The notes beneath the pieces are model-generated. The model was not told the DNA's origin, did no database searches, and worked only from the letters and a program-made list of their open reading frames with translations. A stretch of DNA of 64,000 bases, taken from positions 1,922,001 through 1,986,000 of the forward strand of contig NZ_JAZHSD010000001.1 in NCBI RefSeq assembly GCF_036924745.1, read 5' to 3'. The position numbers and the translations under genes are program-made. This document shows positions 1-9,021 of this stretch, in pieces. Within the stretch, counting starts at the first letter, position 1; each line of letters starts with the position of its first letter. This DNA is from Bradyrhizobium sp. AZCC 1693 (GTDB lineage: Bacteria; Pseudomonadota; Alphaproteobacteria; Rhizobiales; Xanthobacteraceae).

Positions 1-100
1 TCGAAATCGTTTGCGCCTCAAGCGCTGCGATCTGCTTCCAACGACAAGCACCATCCTTGTGTGAGCTTCCCCCGTCTCGATAGTGAGCTGCCGCACCGAC

Positions 101-139
101 TATGTCTGATTGGCATATCGAAAACGGCGGTTGCATAAC
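101..139 (+). promoter_or_regulatory. palindromic operator-promoter, site 1 (porin)
   Basis: TATGTC (101-106), 5 nt, then GGCATA (112-117) form a one-mismatch inverted repeat. TTGGCA (110-115) lies exactly 17 nt before GCATAA (133-138), so the palindrome overlaps a plausible -35 box. The same layout recurs at 7902 and 12516. The -10 box is about 90 nt upstream of the porin ATG. It is inferred to be the target of the TetR protein at 11772-12422. Confidence 0.65.
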
Positions 140-227
140 TCGAGCTGAGAAGCGGGTGCTACTCCCGTCACAATTCGTGCGCTTCGCTACAAGCCAGGCG
201 CTCGCAAAAAATGGGAGGACTAAAGAT

Positions 228-1596
228 ATGCAACCTGCGAAGGACATTGCGTGCGCCGATTGGCCCTGCCAGTCTCCGGACGCGGAACCCTTGTCTAAGC
301 CAGAGGCTCGATCTAGAGTCCGATCAGATATCACCCGCAAGTCGGGCGCAATGCTAAGCCTTGCCTGCTGCATATCGCTTCTGGGTCCAAACGCCGTTGC
401 GCAGCCTGCCGGCGATAGCAGCAACATGGGGGGCGGGATCAGGGAGCAAGCTCAGCCGAAGCAGACGGTCGGCGCGGCCAGGAAGCCGAAGGGAAAGTCC
501 GACGCCGGCGCGGCGCGATCAACTGCTCCGGCCCCTGTTGGCAATGGCGACGCTGCCGCCCCTGCTGCTTCGCCTGCGCGTTTCGACAGGCAGTACGGAT
601 TCAAGGGCTGGAACATCATGTTTCCGAGCTACGCTGACACCCTGCTGCAGGACTATGGCAGCTTCCGATCTACGCTGGCTGAATATGGTTTTGGCTTTGC
701 AATGATTCAGGGCCCCGTTGCTGCCGGAAACATGCTGGACGCACTGAGGTCGGGTCCGGGGCCATCGAATGGCCCCGGCAAAAGCCCGAGCTCGCAGCAG
801 TATTTTGGCCAGCAGCCCAGCCTGACCTACGGCAACTCGTTCTTTCTCACCTATGATACCAGCCGCTACGGCATTCCGGACGGTCAACTTGCGGTCGCCG
901 GCGTAGCGAGTTGGTCCTCGTGGGATCACTTCGCGCCGAACCGCTTTGGGCTCTACAATCTGTCCTGGTACCAGACACTCCTGGACAGAAAGCTCGAGCT
1001 GAAGATCGGTTACATGTCGAATGCCCAGGAATGGATCGGGCCAAACATCGGTGGCAGCTTCGCCAGTCCCTTCGGCGCAAGTGCCTCGATTCCGTATCTG
1101 ATGGGCATGAGCCCGAACGCCATCACCCAGCCGACCGCGCGGGTTACGTGGCACATCACCGACAGCCTCTACGACCAGTTTGGCGTGATGCGCAGCCTTG
1201 GAATAAACGGTCCTTCAGGTGACATCGTCTACGACGACAGTCGGTTCTACAATCCTACGGGATTCCGCTTCAGCGTCCCCAATGGTGGACTGCTTGCGGT
1301 CAATGAACTCGGATGGAAGACCGGTCCTGCCTTTGGTCCACCGCAAACATGGGTTCGGGCTGGTCTCATGTACAATACCTCTCCGTTCCAGAATTACGAG
1401 ACCGGCGCTAAGGACTCTGGCGTTGGTGCCGCTTACTTCCTGGCTGACAGACAGCTCTGGCAAAATGCGCCGGGGTCGCCGCTGACAGCATATCGCGGCG
1501 TCTACGCGGGTATTTCTGCGATGTACGCACCACCTGAGTATGCAGCCTACAGCCAATATTATGAGGCACGCGTCTATTCCGTCGGCCTGTTCGATT
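228..1596 (+). pseudogene. OprB-like porin, 5' part (split by IS21 dimer)
   Basis: This is the N-terminal part of an outer-membrane beta-barrel porin resembling the carbohydrate-selective OprB group. The ATG at 228 follows GGGAGGACTA, the same ribosome-binding stretch used by the hydrolase gene at 8036, so the longer reading from 102 is unlikely. A cleavable, alanine-rich leader ending near VAQ precedes a low-complexity Pro/Ala linker and then aromatic-rich barrel strands. The frame is broken at 1597 by the IS21-family dimer. Removing 1597-6857 joins codon for codon to 6858-7126 and restores a protein of about 545 residues. In the genome as given, translation runs into the IS and stops at 1733. 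Substrate is unknown; the shared operator suggests import for the neighbouring catabolic operon. Confidence 0.7.
1590..1596 (+). repeat. 7-bp target duplication, left copy
   Basis: TTCGATT directly precedes the left IS21 end and recurs directly after the right end at 6851-6857. One duplication therefore flanks the whole dimer. Confidence 0.85.
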
Positions 1597-1766
1597 TGCG
1601 GAATCCGAGGCAAGGCGGCCACCGATTCCGACGGAAAGCGGTCACCGATTCCGATCGAAAGCGGCCAGCCAATCCGAACGAAGGCGGCCACCCTGTTGAT
1701 AGGGTGAGACGGGGCGCGTTGTCGGCAATCTGAACGGGGCAAGGTCCTCCTTTTGCGGTCCACGCA

Positions 1767-3320
1767 ATGGGAGGTCTGATGCCCGCCGAGAGATTGCCGA
1801 TGCGGAAGATTCGAGAAGTTCTGCGCCTGAAGTATGCCTGTGGGGCGAGCGATCGGGTGATCTCCCGATCGGTCGGGATCGGCCGCACGGCGATCGCGGA
1901 GTATGTCCGCCGCGCCGCGGTGATCGGCATCACCTGGCCGATACCGGAGGAGCTCGACGACACCGCGCTGGAGCGCAAGCTGTTTGCGCCGGCTGGCTAT
2001 AACCCACCGCGATCGAAGCCGCTTCCGGAGTGGGGACAGATCCATGCCGAGCTGCGCCGCCGCGGCGTGACGCTGGCGCTGCTGTGGGAGGAATACCGCG
2101 GTCATCATCCCGACGGCTACGGATACAGCCGGTTCTGCGACCTCTACGTCGAATGGCGCCACGGGGTCACGGCGACCATGCGACAGACCCACGCGGCCGG
2201 CGAAAAGCTGTTCGTGGACTTCGCCGGCGATACCATGCCGGTGTTCGACGGGCTCACCGGGGAGGTGCGCGCCGCCAAGATCTTCGTCGCGGTCATGGGA
2301 GCGTCGAATTACACCTTTGCCCAAGCCCGGTTCAGCGAGACGCTGCCCGACTGGATCGGCGCCCATGTGGATGCGCTTAGCTTCCTGGGCGGGGTGCCGA
2401 AGGCGCTCGTCTGCGACAATCTGAAGGCCGGGGTGACGGTGGTGAGCCGCTACGAGCCGGGCGTCAACCGGACCTACCAGGATCTCGCCGCCCATTACGG
2501 CACCACCATTATGCCGGCCCGGCCGCGCAAGCCGCGCGATAAGGCCAAGGTCGAGGCGGCGGTTCTTATCGTCCAGCGATGGATTTTGGCCCGGCTGCGC
2601 AACCGGCGCTTCTTCTCGCTCGCCGAGTTGAACGTCGCGATCCGCATCCTGGTCGACGAACTCAACGCCCGCCTGATGCGCAAGCTCGGTGCCAGCCGCC
2701 GCGAGTTCTTCAACACCATCGATCGTCCGGCGCTGATGCCGCTGCCGGCCGAGCCCTATCAGTACGCCGAATGGCGTCGTGCCCGCGTGGCACCGGATTA
2801 CCACGTCGAAGTTCAGGGACACTTCTACTCGGTGCCATCCCGCCTGATCCGCCAGGTCGTCGAGGTGCGGGCCACCGAGGCTACCATCGAGGTGTTCCAT
2901 CGCGGCACCCGCATCGCCAGCCACGCCCGCTCGGGCGTGAAGCGCCGCCACACCACGATCCCCGAGCACATGCCGAGCGCGCATCGCCGATACGCCTTCT
3001 GGACGCCGGCGCGTCTGCTGGCCGCCGCCGAGCAGATCGGTCCGTCCACGATCGCGCTGTGCGAGGCGATCATGCGGACAAAGCCGCATCCCGAGCAGGG
3101 CTTCCGATCCTGTCTCGGCATCCTGCGGTTGGAAAAGACCTATGGGACGCAACGTCTCGAAGCCGCATGCCGCCGTGGGATCAGCATCGGCTCAGCGAGC
3201 TATCGGTCGATCGCCTCGATCCTCAAGACCGGCCTGGACAAGGCCTTCCTTCCCGACACCACCCCCGACGCCGATCCCATCCAGCACGGCAACATCCGTG
3301 GCCGCGGCTACTACCACTGA
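1767..3320 (+). CDS. istA: IS21-family transposase IstA
   Basis: DDE/RNase H-fold transposase of 517 residues that cuts and joins IS ends in the cytoplasm. An N-terminal helix-turn-helix (about residues 15-50) binds the terminal repeats. Catalytic acidic residues are visible in FVDFAGDT, VCDNLKAG and KPRDKAKVE. The start is the ATG at 1767 or the in-frame ATG at 1779. istB follows after 19 bp, the usual istAB order. Copy 2 encodes an identical protein. Confidence 0.93.
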   Translation: MGGLMPAERLPMRKIREVLRLKYACGASDRVISRSVGIGRTAIAEYVRRAAVIGITWPIPEELDDTALERKLFAPAGYNPPRSKPLPEWGQIHAELRRRGVTLALLWEEYRGHHPDGYGYSRFCDLYVEWRHGVTATMRQTHAAGEKLFVDFAGDTMPVFDGLTGEVRAAKIFVAVMGASNYTFAQARFSETLPDWIGAHVDALSFLGGVPKALVCDNLKAGVTVVSRYEPGVNRTYQDLAAHYGTTIMPARPRKPRDKAKVEAAVLIVQRWILARLRNRRFFSLAELNVAIRILVDELNARLMRKLGASRREFFNTIDRPALMPLPAEPYQYAEWRRARVAPDYHVEVQGHFYSVPSRLIRQVVEVRATEATIEVFHRGTRIASHARSGVKRRHTTIPEHMPSAHRRYAFWTPARLLAAAEQIGPSTIALCEAIMRTKPHPEQGFRSCLGILRLEKTYGTQRLEAACRRGISIGSASYRSIASILKTGLDKAFLPDTTPDADPIQHGNIRGRGYYH

Positions 3321-3339
3321 CCAGCAACAAGGAGACCTT

Positions 3340-4101
3340 ATGCTCAGCAACCACACCCACGAACGTCTCGCCGCTCTCGGGCTCGCCGGCATGGCCAAGG
3401 CCTTCGATGATCAGCAACGCCAACCGGACGTCACCGCGCTGACCTTCGAGCAGCGCCTCGGCCTGATGATCGATCGCGAAGCAACCGAGCGAGAGAACAA
3501 AAGGCTCATCGTGCGCCTGAAGTTCGCCTCGCTACGGCAGACCGCAATCGTCGAAGATGTCGATCTGCGCGCTCCGCGCGGCATCGACCGCGCCTTCTTT
3601 GCCAAGCTCGTCGATGGCGATTGGATCGGCCGCAAGCAAAATTTGCTCATCACCGGGCCGACCGGCGTCGGCAAGAGCTGGATCGCCTGCGCGCTCGGCC
3701 ACAAGGCATGCCGCGATAATCGATCGGTCTTATACCATCGCCTGCCAAGGCTGTTCGAAGCTCTGGCCCTTGCCCGCGGCGACGGACGCTACGCGCGGCT
3801 CCTTAAGACGCTATCGAGGGTCGATTTACTCATCCTGGATGATTGGGGCCTTGCCCCGCTTACTGGCGAGCAGCGCCGCGATCTCCTCGAAGTCGTCGAC
3901 GATCGCCACCAGCGTGGATCGACCATCATCACCAGCCAGGTGCCGATCGAGCATTGGCACGAGGTCATCGCCGACCCGACCATCGCCGATGCCGTCCTCG
4001 ATCGCCTCGTCCACAACGCTCACCGCCTCATCCTCAAAGGAGACAGCATGCGAAAAATAGCTGCCCAACGTGCCAATCTTGACGCCGCCAAGAAAAGCTG
4101 A
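3340..4101 (+). CDS. istB: IS21-family helper ATPase IstB
   Basis: AAA+ ATPase of 253 residues that assists IstA by target capture and assembly. Walker A is GPTGVGKSW and Walker B is LLILDDWG. The ATG at 3340 follows AAGGAGACC at optimal spacing, so the upstream in-frame extension from 3142 is rejected. Length and motifs are normal, so the copy appears active. Confidence 0.93.
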   Translation: MLSNHTHERLAALGLAGMAKAFDDQQRQPDVTALTFEQRLGLMIDREATERENKRLIVRLKFASLRQTAIVEDVDLRAPRGIDRAFFAKLVDGDWIGRKQNLLITGPTGVGKSWIACALGHKACRDNRSVLYHRLPRLFEALALARGDGRYARLLKTLSRVDLLILDDWGLAPLTGEQRRDLLEVVDDRHQRGSTIITSQVPIEHWHEVIADPTIADAVLDRLVHNAHRLILKGDSMRKIAAQRANLDAAKKS

Positions 4102-4394
4102 CCCAACTCCTCACGCCGGCAACGACACCCCGGCCGCCTTCGTCGGAACAGGTGGCCGCATTCGATCGGACCGCATGGTCGCGTTCAATCGGAATCCCTG
4201 GCCGCAATCCCCGGAATCCGCAGCTGCGGAATCCGAGGCAAGGCGGCCACCGATTCCGACGGAAAGCGGTCACCGATTCCGATCGAAAGCGGCCAGCCAA
4301 TCCGAACGAAGGCGGCCACCCTGTTGATAGGGTGAGACGGGGCGCGTTGTCGGCAATCTGAACGGGGCAAGGTCCTCCTTTTGCGGTCCACGCA

Positions 4395-5948
4395 ATGGGA
4401 GGTCTGATGCCCGCCGAGAGATTGCCGATGCGGAAGATTCGAGAAGTTCTGCGCCTGAAGTATGCCTGTGGGGCGAGCGATCGGGTGATCTCCCGATCGG
4501 TCGGGATCGGCCGCACGGCGATCGCGGAGTATGTCCGCCGCGCCGCGGTGATCGGCATCACCTGGCCGATACCGGAGGAGCTCGACGACACCGCGCTGGA
4601 GCGCAAGCTGTTTGCGCCGGCTGGCTATAACCCACCGCGATCGAAGCCGCTTCCGGAGTGGGGACAGATCCATGCCGAGCTGCGCCGCCGCGGCGTGACG
4701 CTGGCGCTGCTGTGGGAGGAATACCGCGGTCATCATCCCGACGGCTACGGATACAGCCGGTTCTGCGACCTCTACGTCGAATGGCGCCACGGGGTCACGG
4801 CGACCATGCGACAGACCCACGCGGCCGGCGAAAAGCTGTTCGTGGACTTCGCCGGCGATACCATGCCGGTGTTCGACGGGCTCACCGGGGAGGTGCGCGC
4901 CGCCAAGATCTTCGTCGCGGTCATGGGAGCGTCGAATTACACCTTTGCCCAAGCCCGGTTCAGCGAGACGCTGCCCGACTGGATCGGCGCCCATGTGGAT
5001 GCGCTTAGCTTCCTGGGCGGGGTGCCGAAGGCGCTCGTCTGCGACAATCTGAAGGCCGGGGTGACGGTGGTGAGCCGCTACGAGCCGGGCGTCAACCGGA
5101 CCTACCAGGATCTCGCCGCCCATTACGGCACCACCATTATGCCGGCCCGGCCGCGCAAGCCGCGCGATAAGGCCAAGGTCGAGGCGGCGGTTCTTATCGT
5201 CCAGCGATGGATTTTGGCCCGGCTGCGCAACCGGCGCTTCTTCTCGCTCGCCGAGTTGAACGTCGCGATCCGCATCCTGGTCGACGAACTCAACGCCCGC
5301 CTGATGCGCAAGCTCGGTGCCAGCCGCCGCGAGTTCTTCAACACCATCGATCGTCCGGCGCTGATGCCGCTGCCGGCCGAGCCCTATCAGTACGCCGAAT
5401 GGCGTCGTGCCCGCGTGGCACCGGATTACCACGTCGAAGTTCAGGGACACTTCTACTCGGTGCCATCCCGCCTGATCCGCCAGGTCGTCGAGGTGCGGGC
5501 CACCGAGGCTACCATCGAGGTGTTCCATCGCGGCACCCGCATCGCCAGCCACGCCCGCTCGGGCGTGAAGCGCCGCCACACCACGATCCCCGAGCACATG
5601 CCGAGCGCGCATCGCCGATACGCCTTCTGGACGCCGGCGCGTCTGCTGGCCGCCGCCGAGCAGATCGGTCCGTCCACGATCGCGCTGTGCGAGGCGATCA
5701 TGCGGACAAAGCCGCATCCCGAGCAGGGCTTCCGATCCTGTCTCGGCATCCTGCGGTTGGAAAAGACCTATGGGACGCAACGTCTCGAAGCCGCATGCCG
5801 CCGTGGGATCAGCATCGGCTCAGCGAGCTATCGGTCGATCGCCTCGATCCTCAAGACCGGCCTGGACAAGGCCTTCCTTCCCGACACCACCCCCGACGCC
5901 GATCCCATCCAGCACGGCAACATCCGTGGCCGCGGCTACTACCACTGA
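4395..5948 (+). CDS. istA: IS21-family transposase IstA (copy 2)
   Basis: Identical in protein sequence to the product at 1767-3320: helix-turn-helix and DDE residues intact, 517 residues. The abutted ends at 4211-4235 lie about 160 bp upstream and could drive this copy more strongly than copy 1. Confidence 0.93.
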   Translation: MGGLMPAERLPMRKIREVLRLKYACGASDRVISRSVGIGRTAIAEYVRRAAVIGITWPIPEELDDTALERKLFAPAGYNPPRSKPLPEWGQIHAELRRRGVTLALLWEEYRGHHPDGYGYSRFCDLYVEWRHGVTATMRQTHAAGEKLFVDFAGDTMPVFDGLTGEVRAAKIFVAVMGASNYTFAQARFSETLPDWIGAHVDALSFLGGVPKALVCDNLKAGVTVVSRYEPGVNRTYQDLAAHYGTTIMPARPRKPRDKAKVEAAVLIVQRWILARLRNRRFFSLAELNVAIRILVDELNARLMRKLGASRREFFNTIDRPALMPLPAEPYQYAEWRRARVAPDYHVEVQGHFYSVPSRLIRQVVEVRATEATIEVFHRGTRIASHARSGVKRRHTTIPEHMPSAHRRYAFWTPARLLAAAEQIGPSTIALCEAIMRTKPHPEQGFRSCLGILRLEKTYGTQRLEAACRRGISIGSASYRSIASILKTGLDKAFLPDTTPDADPIQHGNIRGRGYYH

Positions 5949-5967
5949 CCAGCAACAAGGAGACCTT

Positions 5968-6729
5968 ATGCTCAGCAACCACACCCACGAACGTCTCGCC
6001 GCTCTCGGGCTCGCCGGCATGGCCAAGGCCTTCGATGATCAGCAACGCCAACCGGACGTCACCGCGCTGACCTTCGAGCAGCGCCTCGGCCTGATGATCG
6101 ATCGCGAAGCAACCGAGCGAGAGAACAAAAGGCTCATCGTGCGCCTGAAGTTCGCCTCGCTACGGCAGACCGCAATCGTCGAAGATGTCGATCTGCGCGC
6201 TCCGCGCGGCATCGACCGCGCCTTCTTTGCCAAGCTCGTCGATGGCGATTGGATCGGCCGCAAGCAAAATTTGCTCATCACCGGGCCGACCGGCGTCGGC
6301 AAGAGCTGGATCGCCTGCGCGCTCGGCCACAAGGCATGCCGCGATAATCGATCGGTCTTATACCATCGCCTGCCAAGGCTGTTCGAAGCTCTGGCCCTTG
6401 CCCGCGGCGACGGACGCTACGCGCGGCTCCTTAAGACGCTATCGAGGGTCGATTTACTCATCCTGGATGATTGGGGCCTTGCCCCGCTTACTGGCGAGCA
6501 GCGCCGCGATCTCCTCGAAGTCGTCGACGATCGCCACCAGCGTGGATCGACCATCATCACCAGCCAGGTGCCGATCGAGCATTGGCACGAGGTCATCGCC
6601 GACCCGACCATCGCCGATGCCGTCCTCGATCGCCTCGTCCACAACGCTCACCGCCTCATCCTCAAAGGAGACAGCATGCGAAAAATAGCTGCCCAACGTG
6701 CCAATCTTGACGCCGCCAAGAAAAGCTGA
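5968..6729 (+). CDS. istB: IS21-family helper ATPase IstB (copy 2)
   Basis: Identical to the IstB of copy 1. Walker A and Walker B are intact, with the same AAGGAGACC ribosome-binding site before the ATG. Confidence 0.93.
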   Translation: MLSNHTHERLAALGLAGMAKAFDDQQRQPDVTALTFEQRLGLMIDREATERENKRLIVRLKFASLRQTAIVEDVDLRAPRGIDRAFFAKLVDGDWIGRKQNLLITGPTGVGKSWIACALGHKACRDNRSVLYHRLPRLFEALALARGDGRYARLLKTLSRVDLLILDDWGLAPLTGEQRRDLLEVVDDRHQRGSTIITSQVPIEHWHEVIADPTIADAVLDRLVHNAHRLILKGDSMRKIAAQRANLDAAKKS

Positions 6730-6850
6730 CCCAACTCCTCACGCCGGCAACGACACCCCGGCCGCCTTCGTCGGAACAGGTGGCCGCATTCGATCGGACC
6801 GCATGGTCGCGTTCAATCGGAATCCCTGGCCGCAATCCCCGGAATCCGCA

Positions 6851-6857
6851 TTCGATT
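6851..6857 (+). repeat. 7-bp target duplication, right copy
   Basis: TTCGATT, the partner of 1590-1596, marking the outer right boundary of the dimer. Confidence 0.85.
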
Positions 6858-7126
6858 CTCGCCCAATGGATCTGATGGTCCTCTCCTATAACCGCAACAT
6901 CTTCAGCCGTTATCTCGTATCCTCCGTAAACATGGCGGCTCCGCTGACAGGACTCTTCGCGCACAGGGATGGGAGCAATTCAGTCACGTTTGCCTATACG
7001 GCCCGTGTCCGACCGGGACTCTATGTGACGACGGGTCTGAGTTACACGGATCACCCAAGCCTTACCTACGTGAAGAACCAGGGCAGCGACCTGAATTGGC
7101 TGATCAATCTCGTCACGGTGCTCTGA
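6858..7126 (+). pseudogene. OprB-like porin, 3' part
   Basis: Encodes the last ~89 residues of the porin interrupted at 1597, in the frame that continues from base 1596. It holds the final beta-strands with alternating aromatic and hydrophobic residues (for example GLYVTTGLSYTDHPS) and ends in a hydrophobic LVTVL. No start codon of its own is likely; expression would depend on precise loss of the dimer. Confidence 0.7.
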
Positions 7127-7901
7127 AGCCAAACAGCGCGAGCGCGTTGGGTCAGGAGTCTGGCGGGTCCGGATGATCGATGATCCAGGCCAGCTCCCCG
7201 TGATGCGGCGAGCCGATCGATCTTTCAGCACGCCCTGAGCACGGTCTGCGACAGGGCGTACTACCTTGCGCGGCCCGATTCCGTGGCCCGGCCAACAAGG
7301 GAATGCCCGAATTATAGTTCGCGTGCTTCAGCCAATATTAGTCTGCATCATTTGCGATTTGCGGTCGCGGCAGCTTAGTCCCGACTCTTTCGGCGGGCCG
7401 CAGAACTGCTCACAATTCGGCATTCGAGATTGAGCCGGCCGACCCGCCCAGTTTGAGCGTCTGGTCGGCGTTACATTATCTGAACGATCGCGCGCAGGAG
7501 TTGTCCCGGCGGCTGCAGGCCGGAAGATAGCCCGCAGTGCCAGCGAAGGAAAGCGACAAGCTTGTTTTTGACTTCCTGCGAGGAATGCCGCCCGCCGGCG
7601 CGGAAAAAAGAGTAGGCACAGCCGTTGCGGGAGACAATTGAGGCTTTAGCCGGTCCCACGGGCCATGATCAGCTCATTCGCGTCTCACACCTGCGCGTTA
7701 AACGGAGTTGAGCAGGTACGGCCCCAACGATCTGCAGCAAATGTCGCGTCTGTTCGTTCGCGATCGAAGTTAACGAGCTCCCGATCTCAGGAATCCGTCC
7801 CTCAAGCAGTGCAGAGCGATCATGAGCCGGCGGGCAGCACCGCAGAGATGGGGCGCGTCCTCGGCATTCAACGGGCGCGACACGACCTCGCCTGAAAACA
7901 T
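7127..7901. other. intergenic, no gene recognised
   Basis: About 775 bp between the porin end and the second operator-promoter. Short open frames on both strands lack family resemblance and ribosome-binding sites. No repeat, RNA gene or IS end was seen. Confidence 0.5.
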
Positions 7902-7940
7902 TATGCCCGATTGGCATATCGACGATCGTCCTTGCATACC
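7902..7940 (+). promoter_or_regulatory. palindromic operator-promoter, site 2 (hydrolase operon)
   Basis: A perfect inverted repeat, TATGCC (7902-7907), 5 nt, GGCATA (7913-7918). TTGGCA (7911-7916) is 17 nt before GCATAC (7934-7939). Layout and distance to the start codon (about 95 nt) match site 1. Confidence 0.7.
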
Positions 7941-8035
7941 CCTAGCCCATGCGCGGGTGATTTAGTCTGGCTCAGAATTGACGGCCTAGCTAGGCGCACA
8001 ACGATGCTTCGGCACTTTTTGGGAGGACTACCAAC

Positions 8036-8971
8036 ATGAATGGCAGCGTCGCAAAGGAAGTCGTTCGGGCCGAGGAGCCGGGAACGGATTTTCGCAGCAT
8101 CTGGACCGACCTTCGTCACGTCCCGTTTCAACAGGGCTGGCTTGACGTCAAGGGCTGCCGGATCCGTTACCTGCGTTCCGGACCTTCTGAGGCGCCGAAG
8201 GTGATCATGTTGGCGGGTACGGGGGGACACGCCGAGACTTTCGTCGCCAATCTCGGCGCTCTTGGTAAACGGTACGACTGTTGGGCCGTCGACATCCCGG
8301 GCTGCGGCTACAGCGACAAGCCGGAGGGCTCATATGACAGCTTCCACACCGCGAGATTTGTGAAGGATCTGGCGCAGGTCATCGACGCGACGACGATCGA
8401 TCTGATCGGATGTTCTGTAGGCTCCTGGAATGCGCTGCGGTGCGCGTTCGAATATCCCGAGTTGGTCCGCCGTCTTGTTCTCGTCTCACCGGCTGGCGGG
8501 CCGCTGCCTGAGCCAACAGACTCCTGGCACAGCATGTGGACTGACCGCAACATGCTGGGCGACCTTAGAAAGCTGCGCATGGAATTCGCGCGCACGCCAA
8601 CCTTGGAGGCCGCGAGGGCTGTCCTCACTGACCTCATTCCCGATCAGCGTCGGCTTCCGGAAGACATGATCGCGGCACGATTCGATGTGACCCGGCAGCC
8701 GGGCGCAGTCGATGTCGCCGACAAGGTCTACTGGTGGTGGGACTACGAGGTGCGGCAGCAGAACACATTTTCACGTGCGCAACTACGCTCGATCCGGCAT
8801 CCGGTCCTGGGGATCTGCGAGGCGCAGGACCGCACGATCGCGATCGTTGAGGCAATGTTTGAAGCCCTACCAAATGGTCGACTTATCCGCTTGGATGGTG
8901 TCGGGCACTGGCCCCACTATGAAGCGCCGCACCAGTTTAACGGGTGGACGCTTGAGTTTCTGAGCGCGTGA
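8036..8971 (+). CDS. alpha/beta hydrolase (MhpC-like)
   Basis: Cytosolic alpha/beta-fold hydrolase of 311 residues. The nucleophile elbow GCSVG is near residue 125, the oxyanion region is LAGTGGHAETF, and the C-terminal catalytic histidine is in GVGHWPHYEAP. In this family such enzymes cleave C-C bonds of ring-fission products or ester bonds; the exact substrate cannot be read from sequence. The ATG at 8036 follows GGGAGGACTA. It is the first gene of a four-gene operon with flavin monooxygenase, FAH-type hydrolase and nitroreductase, under operator-promoter site 2. The next gene may start at a GTG overlapping this stop (GTGA), indicating coupling. Confidence 0.8.
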   Translation: MNGSVAKEVVRAEEPGTDFRSIWTDLRHVPFQQGWLDVKGCRIRYLRSGPSEAPKVIMLAGTGGHAETFVANLGALGKRYDCWAVDIPGCGYSDKPEGSYDSFHTARFVKDLAQVIDATTIDLIGCSVGSWNALRCAFEYPELVRRLVLVSPAGGPLPEPTDSWHSMWTDRNMLGDLRKLRMEFARTPTLEAARAVLTDLIPDQRRLPEDMIAARFDVTRQPGAVDVADKVYWWWDYEVRQQNTFSRAQLRSIRHPVLGICEAQDRTIAIVEAMFEALPNGRLIRLDGVGHWPHYEAPHQFNGWTLEFLSA

Positions 8972-9021
8972 TCCAGCTGCACAGGCGTGCTCCCACCGAG
9001 GCATCTTCCGGAACAAGAAAA

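Larger units (their letters stand above)
1597..4222 (+). mobile_element. IS21-family element, copy 1
   Basis: The element is 2626 bp, begins TGCGGAATCCG and ends CGGAATCCGCA, with the TG...CA termini usual for IS21 members. Both ends carry several copies of a roughly 18-bp GGCCACCGATTCCGA-like repeat, expected as transposase binding sites. It encodes istA and istB. A second copy follows after only two bases (GC, 4223-4224). Confidence 0.92.
4225..6850 (+). mobile_element. IS21-family element, copy 2 (tandem)
   Basis: Head-to-tail second copy, the same 2626 bp length, with both encoded proteins identical to copy 1. It begins two bases after copy 1 ends and terminates at CA 6849-6850, followed by the second TTCGATT duplication. 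Abutted IS21 ends form a strong junction promoter and a preferred transposition substrate in family members studied experimentally. Confidence 0.92.

Noticed and set aside
101..139. TTGGCATA...TTGCATA read as a sigma-54 promoter
   Set aside because: The GG to GC distance is far longer than the 10 nt required; the 17-nt spacing fits a sigma-70-type promoter.
1215..3152. Long minus-strand open frame (645 codons) opposite istA, repeated at 4185-5780
   Set aside because: It is the antisense shadow of a GC-rich transposase gene; Arg/His/Gly-rich low-complexity composition, no family match.
8968..9021. GTG start of the flavin monooxygenase overlapping the hydrolase stop
   Set aside because: The added 18 residues look unlike the family; kept only as an alternative because GTGA overlap is possible.
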